Source of the DNA: Chloroflexota bacterium | GTDB lineage: Bacteria > Chloroflexota > UBA6077 > FW602-bin22 > CADDYW01 | DNA length: 64,000 nucleotides | Direction of reading: 5' to 3' | Assembly (NCBI GenBank): GCA_902810745.1 | Contig: CADDYW010000014.1 | Coordinates: 1 to 64,000, forward strand | In this document: one piece after another, positions 46,075 through 54,328 of the stretch | Layout of the letters: every line of letters starts with the position of its first letter | How positions within the stretch are numbered: position 1 is the first letter of the stretch | Notes under the pieces: generated by a model | What the model saw: only the letters and a program-made list of their open reading frames with translations | Told to the model about the DNA's origin: nothing | Database searches by the model: none | Translations under genes and position numbers: made by a program

Positions 46075-46518
46075 ATGCCTGAGGTCAAGGATCCCGTAGC
46101 AACATTAAACTTCGCGCTGGAGATTCAGAGCATCCAGACCGCGTTCTTCCGCGAAGCCGAGGGCTTTTCCAACGAGACCGAGGTCATCGAGCACCGGCAG
46201 CAGGGCAAAGATGGCAAGGTCGTGGTGATCAAGGTCCCAGGCAACACCAAGTGGGGCAACATTGTCCTGAAGCGCGGCATCATTGACGACCCGAGCCTCT
46301 GGAACTGGCGCAAGAAGGTTCTCGATGGGGATATCAAGGGCGCCCGCAAAGATGGCTCGATCGTCGGATACGACCATAAGGGAACCGAGATGCTCCGCTA
46401 CAACTTCAAGAACGGGTGGCCCTGCAAGTGGGAAGCGTCTGGGATGAACGCCGGTGGTAACGAGGTGATCGTCGAGACGATCGAGATCGCCCACGAGGGC
46501 CTGGAGCGCGTTAAATGA
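46075..46518 (+). CDS. eCIS inner tube protein (gp19/Afp1-like)
   Basis: A 147-residue tube subunit of the T4 gp19 family: ALEIQSIQTAFFREAEGFSNETEVIEHRQQG, in parts, then KVPGNTKWGNIVLKRGI and a final NEVIVETIEIAHEG. These alternating beta elements form the hexameric tube rings that carry effectors. The length is typical. GAGAGG precedes the ATG by ~10 nt. It is paralogous to the 48810 product, as Afp1 is to Afp5. Confidence 0.95.
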   Translation: MPEVKDPVATLNFALEIQSIQTAFFREAEGFSNETEVIEHRQQGKDGKVVVIKVPGNTKWGNIVLKRGIIDDPSLWNWRKKVLDGDIKGARKDGSIVGYDHKGTEMLRYNFKNGWPCKWEASGMNAGGNEVIVETIEIAHEGLERVK

Positions 46519-46901
46519 GTCCACGGTCGGAGACGTTGCAGACCGAGTTCGAGTTCGTCCTGCCCAGGGGATACGTCGACAAAGACGGCAACGTGCACAA
46601 GCGCGGCACGATGCGGCTGGCGACAGCCTACGACGAGATTGCACCGCTGCGCGACCCGCGCGTCCGTCAGAACCAGGCCTACCTGACGATCATCCTGCTG
46701 GCACGCGTGATTACGAAACTTGGCTCGCTCTCCGACATCAACCCCGGTATCATCGAGGGCATCTTCTCATCGGATCTGGCTTACCTCCAGGCACTCTATC
46801 GCCGGATCAATGAGAACGCGAGCACCGAGATCACCGTGACCTGTCCGGAGTGCGGGCACAAGTTCGAGGTAGACACGGTGGCCGGTATGGGGGAATCGTA
46901 G
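46515..46901 (+). CDS. eCIS tail assembly protein with CPEC motif
   Basis: A 128-residue protein whose ATG overlaps the tube stop (ATGA). It contains FVLPRGYVDKDGNVHKRG, a helical middle (LARVITKLG) and a C-terminal CPECGHKFEV resembling half a zinc ribbon. Proteins of this type sit after the tube gene in many eCIS loci, like the tail-assembly chaperones of phages. The stop TAG at 46899 follows a run of five G (46889-46893); a -1 shift there would fuse it to the DUF6760-like frame that overlaps its 3' end. Confidence 0.75.
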   Translation: MSPRSETLQTEFEFVLPRGYVDKDGNVHKRGTMRLATAYDEIAPLRDPRVRQNQAYLTIILLARVITKLGSLSDINPGIIEGIFSSDLAYLQALYRRINENASTEITVTCPECGHKFEVDTVAGMGES

Positions 46902-47056
46902 GCTACCCCCTGGATCGCCTTCACGAGGAGGTAGCCTACATCGCATACCATTTCCACTGGCCCCTGGAGGATATCCTGAGGCTGGAGCACGCGGACCGGC
47001 GCCGCTGGGTCGAGGAGATCGGCAAGATCAACCGACAGATCAGCGGGGGACGGTAG
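46850..47056 (+). CDS. DUF6760-like eCIS protein, possibly made by -1 frameshift
   Basis: The conserved part reads YPLDRLHEEVAYIAYHFHW then EDILRLEHADRRRWVEEI, a short family I know from eCIS and related tail loci. It lies in the -1 frame of the preceding gene. The only in-frame standard start is GTG 46850, which has no ribosome site and would add ~18 unconserved Arg/Gly-rich residues. The conserved part begins right after the G5 run at 46889-46893, so it is more likely translated as a frameshift extension of the assembly protein, as in lambda gpG/gpGT, or from a non-standard start. Confidence 0.65.
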   Translation: MRAQVRGRHGGRYGGIVGYPLDRLHEEVAYIAYHFHWPLEDILRLEHADRRRWVEEIGKINRQISGGR

Positions 47057-47162
47057 CGCAAACGCGACAGATCCAACCGACGGCGACGCCGAAGGAGGCG
47101 CGGCGGAGCCGTCGACGGGCCGACGACCGTCGGCTCACACGGCGGAAGATCGGTGGAGAGCC

Positions 47163-47468
47163 ATGCCGATTCACGTTGGCGAGCTGACATCGAACGTTAC
47201 GGTGACGCGGGGAGTCACCAGCCGAGCGGCGCCGTCGGCGCCCGCGACTGCTGCCGTCGTGCCCGCGGCGGAGACGCTTCCACCGGCGGAGATGGTTCTG
47301 TCGAACACCACGGCTGAACCGAACGCGTCAAAGCCGACGGCTGCTGAGGACAGGCAGACGAAAGACGCATCGGACGCGTCAGCGCCGGTCGTCGACCCGA
47401 AGGCATTGGCCGACCGTGTCTACCGAATCATGCGCGATGACCTGCTCATCGCTCGCGAACGGGAATAG
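47163..47468 (+). CDS. Small DUF5908-like eCIS protein
   Basis: A 101-residue protein. It starts MPIHVGELTSNVTV, like the short DUF5908-type proteins of eCIS loci, has an Ala/Pro/Thr-rich middle, and ends in VDPKALADRVYRIMRDDLL. This C-terminal helix is similar to the end of the 1405-residue product (DLDALARQVYALIKQRLI), so both may dock on the same partner. ATG 47163 follows GGTGGAG. Role unknown; it lies between assembly and DUF4157 genes. Confidence 0.6.
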   Translation: MPIHVGELTSNVTVTRGVTSRAAPSAPATAAVVPAAETLPPAEMVLSNTTAEPNASKPTAAEDRQTKDASDASAPVVDPKALADRVYRIMRDDLLIARERE

Positions 47469-47585
47469 CCGAACCACGAGGGAACAATCGTGCGACCTCG
47501 CGGGCTCGCGACGCGTAAGTCGACGGTCGGGTAAGGGTGGTTGAGAGTGCTAGACGCGCAAGATCGCTCCCGGAATAGTCAGCGG

Positions 47586-48671
47586 ATGCCAGTTTTGACC
47601 GGGCGGCCAGCCCAGTCGCCGGTCCACTCGGCCCCGCTGGTCTCACACCCATGGCGCCTGTCGACGATTCAGCCCCTGGGCAGGCTACCGACTGCCTTCA
47701 CGATCGCCGATGCGCCCGCCCTGCGGCAGCGCATCGGTCACTTTCTCCACCGCGATGTCGCGGAGCGCGCTATCGCCGACTCCGGTGCCGCGCAAGATCA
47801 GCTACCGATCGCCGATGCTGTTTCGAACGACGCGACGGCAGCAGATCTGCGCGCACGGCTTGACCGGCTTCTTAAGGATGGGGATGGCCGTTCGTCGTTC
47901 GTGTTCGTGCGCTTCCGACGTCGGCCAGTCGTCCCTCCGCCACCCCCACCGTCGCCGCCCGCGCCGCGTGAACCCTGGGCAGAGACCGACTCGACAGACA
48001 TCCGATCCACGGTGCGGGACCTGACCTCGGAACACGAGCCGGGTGCTCCGCTGGCCCAGGACCAGCGAGCGACGTTCGAGCCATTGATCGGAACAGCCCT
48101 GAAAGATGTGCGGATTCACACGGGCCCCATTGCCACCGCGACGGCCAGGGCGCTCGGCGCCGAGGCATTCACCATCGGGCACGACGTCTTTTTCCGTCAG
48201 GGGCGCTTCGAGCCATCGACCAGGCGGGGCGAGGCCCTGCTGGCCCACGAGCTCATGCACGTTGGCCAGCAGACCACCCGCGCCGACCGCGCAGTCGCGG
48301 ATCACGGCCGCCCTGACGTCGCCGAGGCCGAGGCCGAGGCGATCGAGCGAACGGTACTGGCACGCGATCGGGGAGGGGGAGGGGGCCTGAGTGTCGGGAA
48401 GTACGTTCGGAACTACGCGGGAAGCGATGGTCAGCCAATCAGTCGCACGGAACGTGAGCGGCTGGACGCCGTATCGCTCCGTGCGCTCGAGGTGTGCGAG
48501 CGCGTGCTCGCGTCATCCGTCATCGGTGCCGTGAACCTCGAGGTAGCCAGGCTGCAGGTCGACGTGCAGCTTGACCTCGATCGGCTGACTGACGAGCAGG
48601 CAGCAGAAATCTGGGGTCACGCACTCGCCGCCGCGATCCGGCGGAAGGTTGGCGCGCCCGCCGGCCGATGA
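47586..48671 (+). CDS. DUF4157 (eCIS_core) domain protein with HELMH motif
   Basis: A ~361-residue protein. After a low-complexity N-terminus and a Pro-rich linker, residues ~150-250 match the DUF4157/eCIS_core domain: a short helix-turn before LLAHELMHVGQQ, a zinc-metalloprotease-type HExxH. The C-terminal ~110 residues are helical with no known domain. DUF4157 proteins are strongly associated with eCIS loci and are often fused to toxins; they are thought to be cargo or cargo-processing proteins. This one has no obvious toxin domain. The start could also be TTG 47541. Confidence 0.75.
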   Translation: MPVLTGRPAQSPVHSAPLVSHPWRLSTIQPLGRLPTAFTIADAPALRQRIGHFLHRDVAERAIADSGAAQDQLPIADAVSNDATAADLRARLDRLLKDGDGRSSFVFVRFRRRPVVPPPPPPSPPAPREPWAETDSTDIRSTVRDLTSEHEPGAPLAQDQRATFEPLIGTALKDVRIHTGPIATATARALGAEAFTIGHDVFFRQGRFEPSTRRGEALLAHELMHVGQQTTRADRAVADHGRPDVAEAEAEAIERTVLARDRGGGGGLSVGKYVRNYAGSDGQPISRTERERLDAVSLRALEVCERVLASSVIGAVNLEVARLQVDVQLDLDRLTDEQAAEIWGHALAAAIRRKVGAPAGR

Positions 48672-48809
48672 CGAGAGCGTACCAGGAGTGAACGATCAGG
48701 CCACGGGGACTACGCGCAAGGATATCGAGGTGAACGGCGCTGCGCCGCCACCGGGCTGCACGTCGGACCCGCTGGCCGCAGTGCAGAAGCAGGGGAGGTC
48801 GAGAAGACG

Positions 48810-49259
48810 ATGGCCGTACAGTACGCCGTCGCGGATCCATTTTTCGCAGCCAAGTTCTGGGTCGAGATCGCCGGGCTCACAAGTGCGTACTTTACCGAAT
48901 GCTCCGGCCTGAGCGCCGAGACAGAGGTAACAGAATACGCCGAGGGCGGTCTGAACGACTATGTTCATAAGCTGCCCACCCGAACGCGCTACACGAACAT
49001 CACCTTGCGCCGCGGCTGGGTCGAGACCGATGACCTTTGGCAGTGGTACTCCAGTGTCATCGCGGGCCAGATCCAGACCAAACCCGTGTCCATCATTCTC
49101 TATGAGAATAAGGTCGAAGGCACGGCACAACCGAAGGCGCGGTGGGACCTCATCCAGGCGTATCCGGTGAAGTGGCAAGGGCCCGAGTTTCGTTCGGATG
49201 GTAACGCCATCGCCGTCGAGACGCTCGAGATCGCCCATTCCGGCTGGCAGCGACAGTGA
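48810..49259 (+). CDS. Second eCIS tube protein (Afp5-like)
   Basis: A 149-residue gp19-family paralogue of the 46075 product: FFAAKFWVEIAGLTSAYFTECSGLSAETEV, in parts, then RTRYTNITLRRGW and AIAVETLEIAHSGW. In PVC/Afp the second tube-like protein (Afp5) makes the first ring on the baseplate hub and starts tube growth. GGGAGG lies upstream of the ATG. Its position after the DUF4157 gene and before the LysM hub fits that role. Confidence 0.92.
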   Translation: MAVQYAVADPFFAAKFWVEIAGLTSAYFTECSGLSAETEVTEYAEGGLNDYVHKLPTRTRYTNITLRRGWVETDDLWQWYSSVIAGQIQTKPVSIILYENKVEGTAQPKARWDLIQAYPVKWQGPEFRSDGNAIAVETLEIAHSGWQRQ

Positions 49260-49363
49260 GGGAACACGGACAGGTCGATGGGAGATAGCTCGACGCGACG
49301 AACCAATCGCGTGACCGACGTTCGCCGACGGCTGCTGGCACGCAGGCGATAGGGGGCGCTCCG

Positions 49364-52300
49364 ATGGCACCGGAACGGTCAGGACGACGACGGGCCTCGC
49401 CGCTGCTCAAAGAGCTCCGACGCTGGGAGCGGCGCGCACGCCGCGGCTTGCTGCCCCCGGATCACCTTCTTCCCGCGTGGGAGCAGGCAATCGCCCAGGC
49501 GCAGCAGGCGGAGTCGATCGAGGCTGCCGAGATGGAACGGCGCCTCGGTCTGATTCTGCGTGCACGGGTGACCGCCCACGTCGCTGATCTCGAAGCAACG
49601 CTCCACCCGGACCAGCCTCTGCCTGGTTCGCCTCTCTCGCGCCCTTCGCTCCGACGGCTGAGTCGCGAGCTGGAGCGCGCGAGCGGTCTCGGCGTCGACG
49701 TTGCCGACACGCGAGCACGACTGGGCGCTCTTCGGCAAGCGCACCTGAACGCGCGGTTGCGCACCTGCGAGCTGCTCGCATCGACGGATCCCGCACGCGC
49801 ATTGCAAGAGGTCATCAGTCTCTGGGCAGCGCTCGTCGAGGCTGAGGTCGAAAGCGGAGCACCAGGCTCGCTTCAATCGCTCACGAGCAGAATTGTGACG
49901 TTACAGGGGCGTCTCGAAGCGAATGTGCGCGGCTCGATGATCGCCCTCGATCGCACCGCCCCGTTTGCCGTCGGCAGTTTAGCGGCAGGCCCACTGCTGC
50001 CGATCTCGCGACCGCCCGCACTGGCCGCGGTACCGTTTGGCCCACTGAACGGCCCCTTCACTCCAAACGCGCTCGTCCGGCGGGGAATCCTTCTCGCGGA
50101 GGACATTAGCCGACACCTCCTGGGTCCGGCTCCATCGTTGGGCTTCGCGTCACGTGTCCGGGAGCGCACCCGGAGCCCCTCGCGCGCGCTGCCGCCCGGG
50201 TCACCCCGCGCCGCACCCGACGACGTCTACCCACCCCTCGATCGCCCATTCGCCACGATTCAGGTCGAGCTGGACTGGATAGACGGTCAACCCGAGCCCT
50301 GGCAGCGACCCGAGCTCGTCGAGCAGGCTCGCGCGCTGATCGAGTCGTTCGCGCGCCAGGGCACGCAGATCAGAATCGTTCGCGGACGGCCGGTCACGCC
50401 CGATCAGTATGACCCTGCGTCGGCCCAGCCGGCGTCTACCCTCGCCGCGCTGGCGTCGATCAGCCCGGTGGGGTCAGGAGACCTCGACATTCTCGAGAAT
50501 GCAGTGCTGAGAGCAGGGCGACCGGGATTTCTGCACGTGATCATCCCTCCAGCGTCGGCCAGTGGAGAGACGAGGGCGGGACACCGGAGCCAGGTAGCAG
50601 GGCAACTCACCCCGGATTCCGGTCCTTCACGCCCGGAGCTGCCGCCTATCTTTCCTTTCGCCGAGGCCGACGAGACGGAGGCCGTCGGTGCGCTCCAGGA
50701 GCCTGCGCCGCCGGCCGCGATTCCAACCGCTCGCCTCCCAGGAGGAGTACCTTCATCATTCGGCCGGTATCCTCGCCTCGCGGGTACGACCCGCCTTCAC
50801 CTGGCGACTGCGCAGCCGATGCTGACGCCATCACGCACCCCTGTGCGGGCGAATCGGCCGCTCGTCCGGACCTCACTGCAACGCGAGCCAGGCACCGTAT
50901 CACTCCCGCCGCTCCCGCCACCGGCGCTCCAGCGCGAGACTGATCCGGAGGCGCTACTCCCGCGGGCTGCGCAAGCCCGCCGCGTTCGGATCGTCCTGGA
51001 CTGGGTAGCCGGGGAATCGCCCCGACACCGCGACGAGCTGCTGGCGCGAGCCCGAGAAGCAGCACGATTGCTCGAAGCGCGCGGCGTGTCGGTCCAGATC
51101 AACCGTGGGCGCGCCGTCCCTGCGCACCGCTACGATGGAAGCCTTGCTCGGCAAGCCAGCGATTTTAGCATTCCCGGCCCGACGGGTCCTGTCACGCTGG
51201 ACAGCCTCGACGTCCTCGAGCAGTCGATGCTCGTCGCGCTACGTCCTGGGCTTATACGAGTCCTGGTCGCGCCGAGTGACCGGCGCGAGTCGTACGGTGA
51301 GGCGCCGCCCCGCATTCTGCCACGCATCGAGCCCGAGCACGATCTCGAAGCGGTGAGCACCGTGGCCGAAGCGATCGAGCGTGCCTCCGACGCGGACACG
51401 GCTCCAGAGATCACGGGCTCCCGCGAGGTCAGTCGACCGACGTCCACGACAGTTAGACGGCAGTCCGACGCTCGACCATCTATCCGGCCGGGGAGCGGGT
51501 CGCGGCGGGATGTGCTGCCCTCGGCGCCCTCGGGTCTCGGCAGGAGATCTGTCGCGGATTCCGCCGGACCAAGGGCCACGCGCCAGCTATCTCCACCGCA
51601 GGGTCTTCCCTTTGGATCTCGTTCGTTCCCGCGCTCCCGGCCGACACGTTTCCCCGCGACCCTCGCGCCGGTCCGCATCGTTCTCGACTGGGTGGCGGGC
51701 GAGAACCCGTGGCAGAGACCTGACACCGCGAAACGCGTATCCGAGACGGAACGCGCCCTCGCGGCTCTTGGCCTTCACGTCGAGCTCATTCGGGGGCACG
51801 CCGTGCCGACGCATCGTTACTCTGCCAACCAGGAGCGACGCGCGGCGGAGCTGAGCCTGCCCGGTCCGACCGGCCCGGTCGCCCTGAGTGACCTCGATCT
51901 CCTCGATCGAGCCGCGGTCGTCGTCCAGCGTCCCGGCTTTCTTCAGCTGGTGGTCCCACCAACCCGCCCGTCGGTCGGTTCGCCAATGCTCGGGAGGAAA
52001 ACGTTGCCTGGCTCATCAGTCGCGCGTCCCGCTGGAATGCCAAGCCGGGACTGGATCTCTGGCCACCACCTCGATCTGGTCTGGGCCGCCGACGCGACGT
52101 CGCCGAGCGTGGGATCTCGAGACGAGGACTCAGCGGCAGATTCATCGCGGATGGGCCGCGAGCCAGCTCCCACTCGGGAACAGCCAGGCACGCAGCGAGG
52201 GACCGTGTCTCAATCGAATCGCTTGCCTGGTACCGGGCGCGTCCAGGTCGTAGTCGACTGGGTCGCTGGCCAGGATCCGTGGCGCGAGCCGAGCAGGCTT

Positions 52301-53581
52301 TCGGTGCCCCCCGCGGTCGCGCGGAGTCTCCGGCACCGGGGAATTCAGATCGAGCTCGTACGCGGGCGCGCGGTGCCTGCCTCGACCTATCAGAGCGCCC
52401 AGGCCTTGCCTGCCGGCGCGCTCAGCGTGATCGGCCCCCGGGGCCCCGTCTCCCTGGGTGCGCTGAGCTGGTTGGAAGGCGCAGTCCCCATTGCGCAGCG
52501 ACCGGGTCGGCTTCAGGTCGTCCTGCCGGGAGAAACAGCCCGGTTCGGCGCGTACGCCACGACGGCGGTATCTCTCACACCCTTCGTGGAAGAGCGAACC
52601 CAGGATGCGCCAGGTGCTTCGGCGGCGGCCGATACCGCTTCGACCGGCACTGCATCGCCCCGGTTGTCGGTCCGGTCGGCCCCGGGCACGACGGCTCTCG
52701 GAGCCGCCTGGACTCTTCCGGGACGACGCACATCCGGACACACGGTCACGCCGCCGAGGCACCAGCCGCCGACCGTGCTTGCCTCGATCCTGGGTCCGGC
52801 GGGGGGCCCGGCCGACTCGCCAGGGGAATCCGACGACGCGGGCAGCGGCCCGAGCCCGATGCCAGCTCCGCAGCACGAGGGAATCGAGCCCTCCTCCTCG
52901 CAGCGGGGTACTCAGCTCGCGTCTCGCTCGATGCTCTTCGTTCCACCCTGGAATCGCGAGCCGGGCAGTGGCCGATCACCCGTGGAGCAGCTACCCGTAT
53001 CCGGCCTGCTTGAGGGATTGCCAACGACTAACCTGCGAACCCCGACGTCAGCACGATCAGGGGCGGGGGAGGGCGACTCCCTGGGCGCACCTATCCCGCT
53101 TGTCGGATCAGTCGGCCCATCGGCCCCCCCAATGAACGTCCTGATCTTCGACGTCGAGCGAGCAGCACCAGAGCTGCCTCCAATGACCATGCCCATTGGC
53201 TCCGGCGTCCAGCACCCGGCCATCGGCGAAGCGGTTACCCACGTGGCAGCAGGGGCGACGGTTCAGCCGTCACCGCCATCGCGCGCTCCAGCCGCCGCGG
53301 TCTATCCGCCGCTAACATTCGCGAAGGGCGCAGCGCCAGAGGTCTTGCCGCTGCGCCAGCAAGATGTCGCGCGCGCGCCGAGTAACCGTCCGCCCGTCGA
53401 GCCTGGCCGTGCGGCGACGCCCACGGCGTCGTCGAGTACAGAGGCGGCGACCCAGCCAGCGAAGGAGCCCAAACGACCCGACCTCGACGCGTTGGCACGG
53501 CAGGTCTACGCGTTGATCAAGCAGCGTCTCATCATCGAGAAGGAGCGAATGGGAGTCAATCGGGCTATTCGTCCGTGGTAA
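49364..53581 (+). CDS. 1405-residue repeat protein of unknown function in the eCIS operon
   Basis: Largest gene of the cluster and not recognised. Residues ~1-200 are Arg-rich and helical. Four related ~100-residue units follow at about 298-400, 540-640, 769-868 and 959-1055. Each begins with (I/V)xVxLDWVxG(E/Q)xPWxR, then RGxxVPxxxY, GPTGPV, and (Q/L)RPGxLxVxVPP. Pro/Ser/Arg-rich disordered linkers of 100-140 residues separate them. The end (DLDALARQVYALIKQRLI) matches the 101-residue protein. No tape-measure gene is seen elsewhere, so it may set length or scaffold the baseplate, or be a multi-domain cargo; none is shown. Confidence 0.8.
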   Translation: MAPERSGRRRASPLLKELRRWERRARRGLLPPDHLLPAWEQAIAQAQQAESIEAAEMERRLGLILRARVTAHVADLEATLHPDQPLPGSPLSRPSLRRLSRELERASGLGVDVADTRARLGALRQAHLNARLRTCELLASTDPARALQEVISLWAALVEAEVESGAPGSLQSLTSRIVTLQGRLEANVRGSMIALDRTAPFAVGSLAAGPLLPISRPPALAAVPFGPLNGPFTPNALVRRGILLAEDISRHLLGPAPSLGFASRVRERTRSPSRALPPGSPRAAPDDVYPPLDRPFATIQVELDWIDGQPEPWQRPELVEQARALIESFARQGTQIRIVRGRPVTPDQYDPASAQPASTLAALASISPVGSGDLDILENAVLRAGRPGFLHVIIPPASASGETRAGHRSQVAGQLTPDSGPSRPELPPIFPFAEADETEAVGALQEPAPPAAIPTARLPGGVPSSFGRYPRLAGTTRLHLATAQPMLTPSRTPVRANRPLVRTSLQREPGTVSLPPLPPPALQRETDPEALLPRAAQARRVRIVLDWVAGESPRHRDELLARAREAARLLEARGVSVQINRGRAVPAHRYDGSLARQASDFSIPGPTGPVTLDSLDVLEQSMLVALRPGLIRVLVAPSDRRESYGEAPPRILPRIEPEHDLEAVSTVAEAIERASDADTAPEITGSREVSRPTSTTVRRQSDARPSIRPGSGSRRDVLPSAPSGLGRRSVADSAGPRATRQLSPPQGLPFGSRSFPRSRPTRFPATLAPVRIVLDWVAGENPWQRPDTAKRVSETERALAALGLHVELIRGHAVPTHRYSANQERRAAELSLPGPTGPVALSDLDLLDRAAVVVQRPGFLQLVVPPTRPSVGSPMLGRKTLPGSSVARPAGMPSRDWISGHHLDLVWAADATSPSVGSRDEDSAADSSRMGREPAPTREQPGTQRGTVSQSNRLPGTGRVQVVVDWVAGQDPWREPSRLSVPPAVARSLRHRGIQIELVRGRAVPASTYQSAQALPAGALSVIGPRGPVSLGALSWLEGAVPIAQRPGRLQVVLPGETARFGAYATTAVSLTPFVEERTQDAPGASAAADTASTGTASPRLSVRSAPGTTALGAAWTLPGRRTSGHTVTPPRHQPPTVLASILGPAGGPADSPGESDDAGSGPSPMPAPQHEGIEPSSSQRGTQLASRSMLFVPPWNREPGSGRSPVEQLPVSGLLEGLPTTNLRTPTSARSGAGEGDSLGAPIPLVGSVGPSAPPMNVLIFDVERAAPELPPMTMPIGSGVQHPAIGEAVTHVAAGATVQPSPPSRAPAAAVYPPLTFAKGAAPEVLPLRQQDVARAPSNRPPVEPGRAATPTASSSTEAATQPAKEPKRPDLDALARQVYALIKQRLIIEKERMGVNRAIRPW
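50257..52535 (+). repeat. Four diverged coding repeats (LDWVAG modules)
   Basis: Approximate units are 50257-50560, 50985-51285, 51669-51965 and 52239-52535. Unit 2 and unit 3 are most alike; unit 1 has LDWIDGQ and unit 4 VDWVAGQ. They are spaced 570-730 bp apart and differ too much at the DNA level to be recent copies, so the module is old and kept by selection. Confidence 0.75.
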
Positions 53582-53605
53582 CCACGGAACACGAGGAGAA
53601 GCGCC

Positions 53606-54298
53606 ATGCCAGTTGGCACCAGCTCGGCCTCCGGGAAGCCGGTCAAGGCCTACATCTGGAATGAAGACAAGAATCAGAAGGTCGTGGAATGCCTGTTCAA
53701 CCCGACCGAATACAGCTTCACCAAGAGTAACACCTGGCAACGGAACGATATCATCGGGCGTGACCTGCCCCTGGTGAACTTTCAGGGCGGGGGGACGATG
53801 ACCCTCTCGGTATCACTCCTGTTTGACACGTATTCAGCGCCGCTGCGCGGTGGAACCCCCGAGGACGTGCGCAACTACACCGAGAAGGTGCTCAACCTCA
53901 TGAAGATTGATCCCAGTCTGAAGGACCCGCACAGCCAGAGCGGCCGGCCGCCACGCGTCAGCTTCCGCTGGGGCAACTCCTGGAGCTTCAAATCAGTGAT
54001 TACCGAGATCACCCAGCGGTTCACGCTGTTCCTGTCGGATGGCACGCCCGTGCGTGCCACCCTCGACGTGACCTTCCAGCAGGTCGAGCAGGAAGGCACC
54101 TACCCCCCGCAGAACCCGACGTCAGTGGCGCACGCCCAGAAGATCCGCGTCGTTGGCCCGGGGGAAACCGTCGACACTATCGCGTTCCAGGAGTATGGCG
54201 ACTCGCGCAAGTGGCGCGTGATCGCCGATTTCAATCACCTGGACAATCCGCTCCGGCTCCGGCCCGGGCAGAAGCTGGCGATTCCGCCGCTCTCCTAG
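53606..54298 (+). CDS. eCIS hub/LysM protein (Afp7-like)
   Basis: A 230-residue protein. Residues ~1-165 match the CIS tube/hub N-terminal domain (KAYIWNEDKN, LFNPTEYSFTKSNTW, FQGGGTMTLSVSLLFDTY). Residues ~175-230 form a LysM-like domain (GETVDTIAFQEYGDSRKWRVIA, in parts, ending LRPGQKLAIPPL). In Afp/PVC this protein joins tube initiator and spike. GAGGAG precedes the ATG. It overlaps nothing and is 24 nt from the repeat-protein gene. Confidence 0.93.
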   Translation: MPVGTSSASGKPVKAYIWNEDKNQKVVECLFNPTEYSFTKSNTWQRNDIIGRDLPLVNFQGGGTMTLSVSLLFDTYSAPLRGGTPEDVRNYTEKVLNLMKIDPSLKDPHSQSGRPPRVSFRWGNSWSFKSVITEITQRFTLFLSDGTPVRATLDVTFQQVEQEGTYPPQNPTSVAHAQKIRVVGPGETVDTIAFQEYGDSRKWRVIADFNHLDNPLRLRPGQKLAIPPLS

Positions 54299-54328
54299 AT
54301 GATTCCGTCCGTGGATAGGTGAGAAAGC

